Shown here in pieces: positions 44,370-51,956 of a stretch of 64,000 nucleotides of DNA. The DNA comes from Streptomyces xiamenensis (GTDB lineage Bacteria; Actinomycetota; Actinomycetes; Streptomycetales; Streptomycetaceae). Under the pieces are notes generated by a model. That model was given only the letters and a program-made list of their open reading frames with translations, had not been told where the DNA came from and ran no database searches. The position numbers and the translations under genes were made by a program. The first letter of the stretch is position 1; every line of letters starts with the position of its first letter. The DNA lies in the NCBI RefSeq assembly GCF_000993785.3, contig NZ_CP009922.3:4898001-4962000 (forward strand). Reading direction: 5' to 3'.

Positions 44370-45848
44370 ATGAACCGCACCCGTACGAAAGACCGTTCCG
44401 CCGGCACCCGTCACACCGGTGCGGGCGCCGGAAAGGGAGGCGGCCGCTTCGGCGCTTCCGCGCCGCGCCGTTCCGAAAGGCCCGCACGCTCGGGTGGTCA
44501 CGGCCACCGGAACGCCGCGGTACAGGGTGAGTTCGCTCCCCCCAAGACGATCACCCCAGCGCTGCCCGCCGCCGCGGCCTTCGCCGATCTCGACATGCCG
44601 CGGCAGCTCCTGGCCGAACTCGGGAAGCAGGGTGTGACCGCCCCGTTCCCGATCCAGAGCGCGACACTGCCGAACTCGCTCGCCGGCCGCGACGTACTGG
44701 GGCGCGGTCGCACCGGTTCCGGCAAGACGCTCGCGTTCGGTCTCGCCCTGCTCGCCCGCACCGTCGGCCGGCGTGCCGAGCCGCGCCAGCCGCTGGGGCT
44801 CATCCTCGTGCCGACGCGTGAGCTGGCGCAGCAGGTGACCGACGCGCTCACGCCGTACGCCCGCTCCGTCAAGCTGCGGCTGGCCACGGTGGTGGGCGGG
44901 ATGTCGATCGGCAAGCAGGCCGGCGCCCTGCGCGGTGGGGCCGAGGTCGTCGTCGCGACCCCCGGCCGGCTCAAGGACCTCATCACCCGGGGCGACTGTC
45001 GACTGAACCACGTGGACATCACGGTGCTGGACGAGGCCGACCAGATGGCCGACATGGGGTTCATGCCGCAGGTCACCGCGCTGCTCAACCAGGTGCGCCC
45101 GGAGGGGCAGCGGATGCTGTTCTCCGCCACCCTGGACCGCAACGTCGATCTGCTGGTGCGCCGCTATCTGACCGACCCTGTCGTGCACTCGGTCGATCCC
45201 TCGGCCGGTGCTGTGACGACCATGGAGCACCACGTCCTGCACGTCCACGGTGCCGACAAGCACGCGACCACGACCGAGATCGCCGCCCGTGACGGACGCG
45301 TGATCATGTTCCTGGACACCAAGCACGCCGTGGACCGACTGACCAGGGATCTGCTCAGGAGCGGAGTCCGCGCCGCCGCGCTGCACGGTGGCAAGTCACA
45401 GTCGCAGCGGACCCGCACGCTGGCGCAGTTCAAGGCGGGGGACGTCAGTGCGCTGGTGGCGACCAACGTCGCGGCGCGTGGCATCCACGTGGACAACCTC
45501 GACCTCGTCGTGAACGTCGATCCGCCGGCCGACCACAAGGACTACCTCCACCGGGGCGGCCGTACCGCCCGCGCCGGCGAGTCCGGCAGTGTCGTCACCC
45601 TCGTCACGCCGAACCAGCGCCGGTCCATGGCCAAGCTCATGGCGGACGCCGGAATCCAGCCGCAGACCACCCAGGTCCGCTCGGGCGACGCCGCCCTGAG
45701 CCGGATCACCGGAGCCCAGGCCCCGTCCGGCATCCCGGTCGTGGTCGCGGCACCGGTGGTGACCGAACGCCCCAGGAGCAGCGCTTCTTCCCGGGGCAGG
45801 CGCCGTCCCACCGCGGCGGCCCGGCGCGCGTCCGCACGCAAGCCCTAG
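44370..45848 (+). CDS. DEAD-box ATP-dependent RNA helicase (cold-shock type)
   Basis: This RNA helicase of 492 residues unwinds structured RNA. A basic Gly/Arg/Ser-rich N-terminal extension (about 1-65) is followed by the Q-motif region (FADLDMPRQL, FPIQ), Walker A GRTGSGKT, PTRELAQQV, DEAD in VLDEADQMADMGF, SAT in FSATLDR, and the C-terminal RecA domain (MFLDTKHAVDRL, TNVAARGIHV, HRGGRTARAG). An Arg/Ala-rich tail ends the protein. The start ATG at 44370 has AAGGAGGG 6 bp upstream, buried in a hairpin. Position after csp suggests cold induction. Confidence 0.95.
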   Translation: MNRTRTKDRSAGTRHTGAGAGKGGGRFGASAPRRSERPARSGGHGHRNAAVQGEFAPPKTITPALPAAAAFADLDMPRQLLAELGKQGVTAPFPIQSATLPNSLAGRDVLGRGRTGSGKTLAFGLALLARTVGRRAEPRQPLGLILVPTRELAQQVTDALTPYARSVKLRLATVVGGMSIGKQAGALRGGAEVVVATPGRLKDLITRGDCRLNHVDITVLDEADQMADMGFMPQVTALLNQVRPEGQRMLFSATLDRNVDLLVRRYLTDPVVHSVDPSAGAVTTMEHHVLHVHGADKHATTTEIAARDGRVIMFLDTKHAVDRLTRDLLRSGVRAAALHGGKSQSQRTRTLAQFKAGDVSALVATNVAARGIHVDNLDLVVNVDPPADHKDYLHRGGRTARAGESGSVVTLVTPNQRRSMAKLMADAGIQPQTTQVRSGDAALSRITGAQAPSGIPVVVAAPVVTERPRSSASSRGRRRPTAAARRASARKP

Positions 45849-45896
45849 CCAGGACCTCCTGATCAGAAAGCCGACCCTTTCCCTTGGGAGGAACCC

Positions 45897-46286
45897 GTGA
45901 CGCCGATTCAGACGCAGTACGCCCCGGCGAGCCCCGCCTCGGCGCACAGGACACCGGACCAGGACATGGACCCGGCGGGGCCGCAGGTCTGTGACGACAT
46001 GAGTGTCGAGGTGGCCTGGGCCGTCATGACCGCCGCAGGCACGGGCCGACTGGTCGTCTGTGACCAGGACGACCAGGGCACCGGCTCGGTGACCCGGGCC
46101 GAACTCGCCGCCGTGCGGGAATGCTCCGCGTATACGGACCGCGTCCGCCTGCGCGACATCATCGGTGATCACGGAGCGTTTCCCTCAGCCGTGACCGCCG
46201 CGGCGGTGACCGAGCGCGCCGCGGGCTCCTGCCGGGGTACCGGCCCGCGGGCCGGTACCCCGGGCGGGCTCCTCCGTTCTCACTGA
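45897..46286 (+). CDS. Small CBS-domain-like protein
   Basis: This protein of 129 residues has a central CBS-like segment: VEVAWAVMTAAGTGRLVVCDQDDQ, then GSVTRAELAAVR, YTDRVRLRDII. That is one CBS repeat, a module that binds adenosyl ligands as a pair, so the protein probably dimerises. Both termini are low complexity. The start GTG at 45897 has GGGAGGAA about 5 bp upstream. It lies 48 bp after the helicase gene on the same strand, so it is likely cotranscribed. Such a gene follows the DEAD-box gene in other Streptomyces too. Confidence 0.72.
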   Translation: MTPIQTQYAPASPASAHRTPDQDMDPAGPQVCDDMSVEVAWAVMTAAGTGRLVVCDQDDQGTGSVTRAELAAVRECSAYTDRVRLRDIIGDHGAFPSAVTAAAVTERAAGSCRGTGPRAGTPGGLLRSH

Positions 46287-46340
46287 TCCGTCACGTCTCC
46301 GGTCGGACCCCCTTCCCTCTCCTTCTCGCTGTGAGGTCAC

Positions 46341-46613
46341 ATGCGCTGCGTCATCGCCCGTTTCCCCTTCGAGCTCACCAAGGACGGCGTGCTGGCATCG
46401 ATGAAGGGCGTCAAGCCCGAACCGATCACCGGCGAATCGGTGATCATCGGCCGTCGCCACTACCCGGTCAAGCAAGTCGGCCAGGTCATCACCCGCCAGG
46501 ACCGCCGTGACTTCAGCGCGGGCGAGGTACTCCGGGCCATGACGCGGCTCGGCTTCACCTGCCGCTCTCTTCCCGACGCGGTGCCCGCGACCACGAGCGC
46601 CCCGCTCCCGTAA
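46341..46613 (+). CDS. SCO5918 family protein
   Basis: This is a basic soluble protein of 90 residues beginning MRCVIARFPFELTKDGVLASM, with a core GVKPEPITGESVIIGRRHYPVKQVGQVITRQDRRDFSAGEVLRAMTRLGFTC. I recognise it as the Streptomyces family named after SCO5918, found beside cold-shock DEAD-box genes. Function is unknown; the small basic beta-rich core would suit RNA binding (inference). It starts 54 bp after the CBS gene and continues that operon. Confidence 0.75.
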   Translation: MRCVIARFPFELTKDGVLASMKGVKPEPITGESVIIGRRHYPVKQVGQVITRQDRRDFSAGEVLRAMTRLGFTCRSLPDAVPATTSAPLP

Positions 46614-47421
46614 GGGACCGGGGAGCGGGACGCCCCCGCCCCGCCTCTGCCTCCCAGCCCGGCCTGCCGGATCGACCATGTCGATCAGCGGTGTGCCGGG
46701 CTTCGGCATGTGCACATCGCGTGTACCGGCCTGGGCCAGGAGCCCGTTCGGGCCGGTGCGGGTCGGTATTCCGGGGGCCGCAACCGTCCGGGCGCGAAGC
46801 AGCCTCGCGCCCCGGGGCCGGGCAGCGGGTTTCTCATCTTCGGGCAAGCAGAAATCTATGGCGTCTGGAGTAGCTTTTCGACGGCAGTGCCGTTATGGTT
46901 TCTCTTGTAGCGGAGATCAGGGAAGCCCGGCAGACACGAACTGCCGGGCAGCAGTAGACGCAGTTCGCAGGACGGTGCGGTGGTGGAGCGTCGGAGCCGG
47001 AGTTGTCGCAGGGCGACGGGGCTGACGACCGGACCGGGTGGCCCGCGGTGATCAGGGGCCACCGCGAGCGGTAAATTGGCTGAGCGGCGGCGCTTCATCC
47101 TCGGCGTCGCCGCTGCAGCAGCACAGCGCAGTACGCAGTGCCCGTTTGACGAGTCAGGGATACAGAGGGAAGAACGGAGGACCTCGGCGCCATCGAGATC
47201 GCCCGGGCGGCAGGCATGAGCCCGGTACCGCAGGACACCGAGACCCAGGTGATCCCCGGTCACACATCCGCGATCTCCGCATTCCCCGCCCACTCCCGGG
47301 TGGACCTGCGGAACAAGAAGGCCGGTGCGGAACAAAGGCCGGCAGATGGTGTAGCAGTTCCTTCAGGGCCCTGGTGCCGGTACGGCACCAGGGCCCTCCA
47401 GGCGTTCCACAGAGAGGCAAG
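46614..47421 (+). other. Long non-coding interval before the MerR gene
   Basis: No gene with Streptomyces-like codon pattern and a ribosome site was found in these 808 bp. Visible structure: a 9 bp hairpin GCCCGGCAG/CTGCCGGGC (46925-46949) just after an AT-richer patch (46846-46915) that probably holds a promoter, and a 15 bp hairpin at 47365-47397. A long leader RNA for the MerR gene, or a separate small RNA, would fit, but neither is shown. Confidence 0.45.
47365..47397 (+). terminator. Perfect 15-bp hairpin 24 bp before the MerR start
   Basis: AGGGCCCTGGTGCCG (47365-47379) pairs with 47383-47397 around a 3-nt loop. It could terminate an upstream RNA or act as an attenuator in the MerR leader. 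It stops short of the ribosome site GAGAGGCAAG. Confidence 0.6.
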
Positions 47422-47760
47422 ATGACAGCGGACGACTCCTTCGGCCGTCTCGACGACGACGATTACCCCGCTTACACCATGGGCCGGGCTGCCGCGATGC
47501 TCGGCACCACTCCCCAGTTCCTCCGCGCCATCGGTGAGGCCCGGCTGATCACCCCGCTCCGCTCGGAGGGCGGTCACCGGCGCTACTCCCGCTACCAGCT
47601 GCGCATCGCGGCCCGCGCCCGGGAACTCGTCGATCAGGGCACCCCCGTCGAGGCCGCGTGCCGCATCGTCATCCTGGAAGACCAGCTCGAAGAGGCCCAG
47701 CGCATCAACGCCGAACACCGCCGCGCCGCCGGCCCACCCGACTCGCCGGGCGAGGCCTGA
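47422..47760 (+). CDS. Small MerR-family helix-turn-helix protein
   Basis: This is a regulator of 112 residues containing only the MerR winged-helix DNA-binding domain (AYTMGRAAAMLGTTPQFLRAIGEARLITPLRSEGGHRRYSRYQLRIAARARELVDQG) and a short helix (AACRIVILEDQLEEAQRI) for dimerisation. It has no effector domain or cysteines, so it probably does not sense metals. The N-terminus is acidic (DDDDY). The start ATG at 47422 has GAGAGGCAAG upstream. It is associated with the cold-shock island in Streptomyces. Targets are unknown. Confidence 0.85.
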   Translation: MTADDSFGRLDDDDYPAYTMGRAAAMLGTTPQFLRAIGEARLITPLRSEGGHRRYSRYQLRIAARARELVDQGTPVEAACRIVILEDQLEEAQRINAEHRRAAGPPDSPGEA

Positions 47761-48057
47761 GACGAGGGTGCCCCCCGTCACCCGCGCCCCGGGGCGCCGC
47801 CGTGCGCGCGGTGATGGTGACCGTCCGCCGGGGCCACCGGCCGCTGGGCCGTGGCGCTCCTTCGAAGATCCGGGTGTCCACCACCCGGCCGGGCGGCCGC
47901 AGAACCCCGTGCCGCCCCACGGTTCACCCTGGTCATGGCGGAGCCGGCGGCCACCGCGCCGGGCACGGCGCGGCGGCTGAGGGGCCGCGTTCCCGCGTTC
48001 CGTACCGCCCGGGTGGCGGGCCCGGTGCCCGCCGCCCGTCCCGACGGTGATAGACCC

Positions 48058-48399
48058 ATGGGCGTGACCGACTCCGCACACTCTCACCGGATCGCCGCTC
48101 TCCAGGACCGGCTGGCGGCCTTCGCCGCCGCCCGGGACTGGGGGCAGTACCACACGCCCAAGAACCTGGCGGCCGCCCTGAACGTGGAGGCCGGGGAGTT
48201 GCTGGAGATCTTCCAGTGGCTCACCCCCGAGCTGTCCGCGACCGTCATGGAGGACTCCGAGAGCGCCGCCCGGGTCGAGGACGAGATCGCCGACGTGCTC
48301 GCCTACCTGCTCCAGCTGTGCACGGTGCTGGGCGTGGATCCGCTGGCCGCGCTCGACGCCAAGATCGACCGCAACGAGGAGCGCTTTCCCGTTCAGTGA
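48058..48399 (+). CDS. MazG-like nucleotide pyrophosphohydrolase
   Basis: This protein of 113 residues is of the all-alpha NTP pyrophosphatase type (dCTPase/MazG-like). The metal-binding signature is EAGELLEIFQW...E(D)EIADVLAYLLQL: EAGELLE near residue 48 and DEIADVLAYLL near 78. It hydrolyses non-canonical or surplus (d)NTPs to monophosphates. The start ATG at 48058 is used; GTG 48064 is an alternative. It lies 23 bp before the LLM oxidoreductase gene. Confidence 0.88.
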   Translation: MGVTDSAHSHRIAALQDRLAAFAAARDWGQYHTPKNLAAALNVEAGELLEIFQWLTPELSATVMEDSESAARVEDEIADVLAYLLQLCTVLGVDPLAALDAKIDRNEERFPVQ

Positions 48400-48422
48400 T
48401 CTCCAGGGGACACAATGGGGCC

Positions 48423-49343
48423 ATGGATCTGCGTATCTTCACCGAACCGCAGCAGGGCGCCAGCTACGAGACCCTGCTGTCCGTCGCCAAGGCCACGGAG
48501 GAATACGGCTTCGACGCCTTCTTCCGGTCCGATCACTATCTGAAGATGGGCAGTGTGGACGGGCTGCCCGGCCCGACCGACGCGTGGATCACGCTGGCCG
48601 GCCTGGCGCGCGAGACCAGCCGTATCCGTCTGGGCACCCTGATGACCGCGGGCACCTTCCGGCTGCCCGGCGTGCTGGCCATCCAGGTGGCCCAGGTGGA
48701 CGCCATGTCCGGCGGCCGGGTCGAACTGGGGCTCGGTGCGGGGTGGTTCGAGGAGGAGCACACCGCGTACGGCATCCCGTTCCCGAAGGAGAAGTTCCCG
48801 CGCCTGGAGGAGCAGCTGGCCATCGTGACCGGCCTGTGGGAGACCCAGCCGGGCGACACCTTCTCCTACGACGGTGCCTACTACCAGCTGGCCGACTCGC
48901 CCGCGCTGCCCAAGCCCGCGCAGGCGAAGGTGCCGGTGCTGCTCGGTGGCCTGGGCCCCAAGCGGACCCCGGCGCTGGCGGCCCGCTACGCGGACGAGTT
49001 CAACATCCCCTTCGCCTCGGTCGCCGACAGCGCGGCCCAGTTCGACCGGGTGCGGGCGGCCGCCACCGAGATCGGCCGGGACCCGGGCGAGCTGGTCTAC
49101 TCCAACGCCCTGGTGGCCTGTGTCGGCCGGGACGACGCCGAGGTCGCCCGCCGTGCGGCGGCGATCGGCCGCCAGCCGGACGAACTGCGCGAGAACGGAC
49201 TGGCCGGCTCGCCCGCCGAGGTGGTCGACAAGATCGGCCGCTACGCCGAACTCGGCGCCACCCGGATCTACTTCCAGATCCTGGACCTGTCCGACCTGGA
49301 CCATCTGGAGCTGATCGCCTCCCAGGTGCAGAGCCAGCTCTGA
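48423..49343 (+). CDS. LLM-class (F420-dependent type) oxidoreductase
   Basis: This TIM-barrel flavin/F420 oxidoreductase of 306 residues has the luciferase-like N-terminus DLRIFTEPQQGASYETLLSVAKATEEYGFDAFFRSDHY, the RIRLGTLMTAGTFRLP strand, SGGRVELGLGAGWFEEEH and the VPVLLGGLGPKRTPALAARYADEFN block. These are typical of actinobacterial F420-dependent family members. The substrate is unknown. The start is ATG 48423. Its TGA overlaps the ATG of the next gene (TGATG at 49341-49345), indicating coupling. Confidence 0.9.
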   Translation: MDLRIFTEPQQGASYETLLSVAKATEEYGFDAFFRSDHYLKMGSVDGLPGPTDAWITLAGLARETSRIRLGTLMTAGTFRLPGVLAIQVAQVDAMSGGRVELGLGAGWFEEEHTAYGIPFPKEKFPRLEEQLAIVTGLWETQPGDTFSYDGAYYQLADSPALPKPAQAKVPVLLGGLGPKRTPALAARYADEFNIPFASVADSAAQFDRVRAAATEIGRDPGELVYSNALVACVGRDDAEVARRAAAIGRQPDELRENGLAGSPAEVVDKIGRYAELGATRIYFQILDLSDLDHLELIASQVQSQL

Positions 49344-50209
49344 TGCCGCCTCCCGCGCCCCTGGTTCTCGACGGCGGTCTCTCCGACCGGCTCCGGGACC
49401 AGGGGTGCGAGCTGTCCGGGGAGCTGTGGACGGCGCGGCTGCTGGCGGACGATCCGGGGCAGCTGCTGGCGGCACACCGCGCCTACGTACGGGCCGGGGC
49501 GCGGGTGTTGATCACCGCGAGCTATCAGGCGTCCTTCGAGGGCCTCGCTCGCCGGGGGGTCGCGGCTCCGGCGGCGGCCGGGCTGCTGCGCGACAGCGTG
49601 GCCCTGGCCCGCGAGGCGGGCGGCCCAGGCGTACTGGTGGCCGCGTCGGTGGGCCCGTACGGGGCGGTGCTGGGGGACGGGAGCGAGTACCGGGGCGGGT
49701 ACGGGCTGACCGAGGCGGAGCTGACCGCCTTCCACCGGCGCCGCATCGAGGCGCTGGCGTCAGCCGGGCCCGATCTGCTGGCGCTGGAGACGGTGCCGGA
49801 GGTGACCGAGGCCCGGGCCATGCTGCGGGCGGCCCGCGGCTGTGGCATCCCGGTGTGGCTGTCGTACACGGTGGCCGGCGGGCGCACCCGGGCCGGGCAG
49901 CCGCTGGCGGAGGCGTTCGCGCTGGCGGCGGGGGAGGAGCAGGTGGTGGCGACCGGGGTGAACTGCTGCGCGCCGGACGAGGTGACGGACGCGGTACGGC
50001 TGGCGGTGCGGCTCACGGGCAAACCGGCGATCGCGTATCCCAACAGCGGTGAGCTGTGGGACGCGGCGCGGGGCGGCTGGTACGGCCCCGACCGGTTCGA
50101 TCCGGCGCTGGCCCTGGAGTGGCGGGCGGCGGGGGCCGGGCTGATCGGTGGCTGCTGCCGGGTGGGGCCGGCCCGGATCGCCGAGCTGGCAGCCGTGTTG
50201 CGGGTGTGA
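49343..50209 (+). CDS. mmuM: Homocysteine S-methyltransferase
   Basis: This enzyme of 288 residues transfers a methyl group from S-methylmethionine (or SAM) to homocysteine to give methionine. Zinc-binding cysteines are seen in TGVNCCAPDEV and GGCCRVGP near the C-terminus. Other family blocks are LVLDGGLSDRLRDQGCEL at the start, ASYQASFEG, SVGPYGAVLGDGSEYRG and LALETVPEVTEA. The start ATG at 49343 overlaps the stop of the LLM gene. No SAM riboswitch was recognised upstream. Confidence 0.92.
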   Translation: MPPPAPLVLDGGLSDRLRDQGCELSGELWTARLLADDPGQLLAAHRAYVRAGARVLITASYQASFEGLARRGVAAPAAAGLLRDSVALAREAGGPGVLVAASVGPYGAVLGDGSEYRGGYGLTEAELTAFHRRRIEALASAGPDLLALETVPEVTEARAMLRAARGCGIPVWLSYTVAGGRTRAGQPLAEAFALAAGEEQVVATGVNCCAPDEVTDAVRLAVRLTGKPAIAYPNSGELWDAARGGWYGPDRFDPALALEWRAAGAGLIGGCCRVGPARIAELAAVLRV

Positions 50210-50496
50210 ATTCCAGCCGTGTTGTGGGGGCGCCCGGCAGCCCGGTGGTGGTGCCCGGACGGACAAAGGCCCAGGTGAGCACCGTACCGATGAGCTTGAA
50301 TCTTTAACAGTATGTAGCTATTGCACTACGCATCGTGACCTGATCACGGTGTCACGGTGCGCGGGACGTGCGGAACTCCGGCAGAATCGCACCGGTGCCG
50401 CGAACCTCCGCCGTGCAGGGCAGAGGTGCGCCGCCACCTCCGGAGCGCGCGCCGGCCATCGCTTCCCCGCCCGTCCGGCCCGCGCTCCGGCCCTCC

Positions 50497-51267
50497 TCAC
50501 ACGGGGTTGCGCAGAAAACCCACCAGCAGGTCGGCCACCTCCGCCGGGCGCTCCAGGGACGGCAGATGGCCGGCCCAGGGCAGCTCCAGATGGCGGGCGT
50601 TGGGCAACTGGTGCGGCAGGGACGCGGCGATCTCGCGGAAGTCGGCGAAGTCATGGGCGCCGGAGACCGCCAGCACGGGAATGGCGCCGATCCGGGCCGG
50701 CCGCGGCGGCTCCGGCGGCGGCAGCGCGTCGAACTCCTCGGCCGCCAGCTGCACATCGAACGCCCGCCGCTGCATCAGCCGTACCATCGCCCGGGTGTTG
50801 CCGTCGGCGTCCGGGCCCAGCCAGGTGCTCACGTTCAGCTCGACCGCCCCGGCGATGTCATCCGCCTCGATCAGCTGGTCCTCCTTGTCGTCGAAGGCGG
50901 CCAGCGAGGGCGAGGGCCGGTGGCCGGGGGCGCCCGCGCACAGCAGGGCGAGCGAGCCGACCCGTTCGGGCCAGCGGGCGGCGAACTCCAGCGCCACCCG
51001 CCCCCCGAAGGAGGAGCCGACCACGGCCACCCGGTCCACGGTCAGCTCATCGAGCAGATCCCGGACGTCCTCCGCGTCACTGTGCGGACCGAGCGGGGCC
51101 GCGCTGTCACCGTGCCCCCGGAAGTCGGGCCGGATCAGCCGGAAGCCCGCGTCGATCAGGACCCGCCACTGCGGGTCCCACATCCGGCGGTCGCAGACCG
51201 AGGAGTGCAGCAACAGCACCGCCGGTCCTTCTCCTGCAACATCATGGGAGAGATAAGGGTGGCTCAT
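50497..51267 (-). CDS. Alpha/beta hydrolase
   Basis: This is a serine hydrolase of about 256 residues with an oxyanion block (VLLLHSSVCDRRMWDPQW), RPDFRGHGDS, nucleophile elbow GSSFGG, acid region VSGAHDFADF and catalytic His in LPWAGHLPSLE. It resembles 3-oxoadipate enol-lactonase/haloperoxidase-type hydrolases; no aromatic-degradation genes are nearby, so the substrate is open. The start ATG at 51267 (MSHPYLSHDVAGEG) has AAGGAA upstream. A longer frame to 51357 would cross the divergent promoter. It is divergent from the O-methyltransferase gene. Confidence 0.88.
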   Translation of the reverse strand: MSHPYLSHDVAGEGPAVLLLHSSVCDRRMWDPQWRVLIDAGFRLIRPDFRGHGDSAAPLGPHSDAEDVRDLLDELTVDRVAVVGSSFGGRVALEFAARWPERVGSLALLCAGAPGHRPSPSLAAFDDKEDQLIEADDIAGAVELNVSTWLGPDADGNTRAMVRLMQRRAFDVQLAAEEFDALPPPEPPRPARIGAIPVLAVSGAHDFADFREIAASLPHQLPNARHLELPWAGHLPSLERPAEVADLLVGFLRNPV

Positions 51268-51338
51268 CCGATTCCTTCGTTGCGGAACCCTGTGAATCCC
51301 CTCGTTCACGAGGAGTAGGTCAGGGACATCATCACCCC

Positions 51339-51956
51339 ATGACGGAGCGTGGGACAAACGCCTACAAGCAACTCACCGATGTGCCCCCGCCGGTGGCGCG
51401 GGCCCTGCGGGCGGCACGGGCGGCGGGTTTCGCCTTCTCGTGCCGCCCGGAGCAGGGCCGGCTGCTGTACGCGCTGGCGGGCGGGGCCACCGCGGCGATC
51501 GGGGAGACCGGTACGGGCTGTGGCGTCGGGCTGGCCTGGCTGGCCGCCGGGGCGGGGCCCGGGGTGCGGCTGGTGAGTGTGGAACGCGACGCGCGGCGGG
51601 CCGCGCTGGCGGCCGAGGTGTTCGCGGACGACGCGCGGGTCACCGTGGTGCACGCCGAGTGGACCGCCCTCGTCGCGCACGGCCCGTTCGACCTGCTGGT
51701 GCTGGACGGCGGCGGCCAGGGCAAGGCGCCCGGGGACACCCCGGCCGACCCGCGAGATCTGCTCGCCCCGCACGGCACGGTGGTCATCGACGACTTCACG
51801 CCGTCCACCACCTGGCCGCCCACCCACGGGGGAGCGGTCGACCACGCCCGCCTGCACTGGCTCACCCACCCCGCCCTGCACGTCACCGAACTGCGCCTCG
51901 CCCCCGACCTGGCCACGGTGGTAGGCACCCGGCGCCAGCCGTCGGACATCTCCTAG
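51339..51956 (+). CDS. O-methyltransferase family protein (SAM-dependent)
   Basis: This is a class I methyltransferase of 205 residues. Motif I is AAIGETGTGCGVGLAWLA, the acidic residue of strand 2 is in VRLVSVERDARRA, and FDLLVLDGGGQGKAPGD and GTVVIDDFTPSTTW correspond to the caffeoyl-CoA-type O-methyltransferase core. The substrate is unknown. The start ATG at 51339 is used. Its TAG shares the CTAG palindrome (51953-51956) with the stop of the converging glycosyltransferase. Confidence 0.85.
   Translation: MTERGTNAYKQLTDVPPPVARALRAARAAGFAFSCRPEQGRLLYALAGGATAAIGETGTGCGVGLAWLAAGAGPGVRLVSVERDARRAALAAEVFADDARVTVVHAEWTALVAHGPFDLLVLDGGGQGKAPGDTPADPRDLLAPHGTVVIDDFTPSTTWPPTHGGAVDHARLHWLTHPALHVTELRLAPDLATVVGTRRQPSDIS

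Noticed and set aside
46678-47025. Possible 115-codon gene after the SCO5918-family gene
   Set aside because: Product composition is random-looking, no ribosome site precedes the ATG, and codon bias breaks down in the AT-richer second half.
47216-47425. Possible 69-codon gene before the MerR gene
   Set aside because: It runs through the 15-bp hairpin and into the MerR ribosome site, and has no recognisable similarity.
49321-49360. Possible SAM or methionine riboswitch for the homocysteine methyltransferase gene
   Set aside because: The gene overlaps the preceding stop codon, leaving no leader in which an aptamer could lie.
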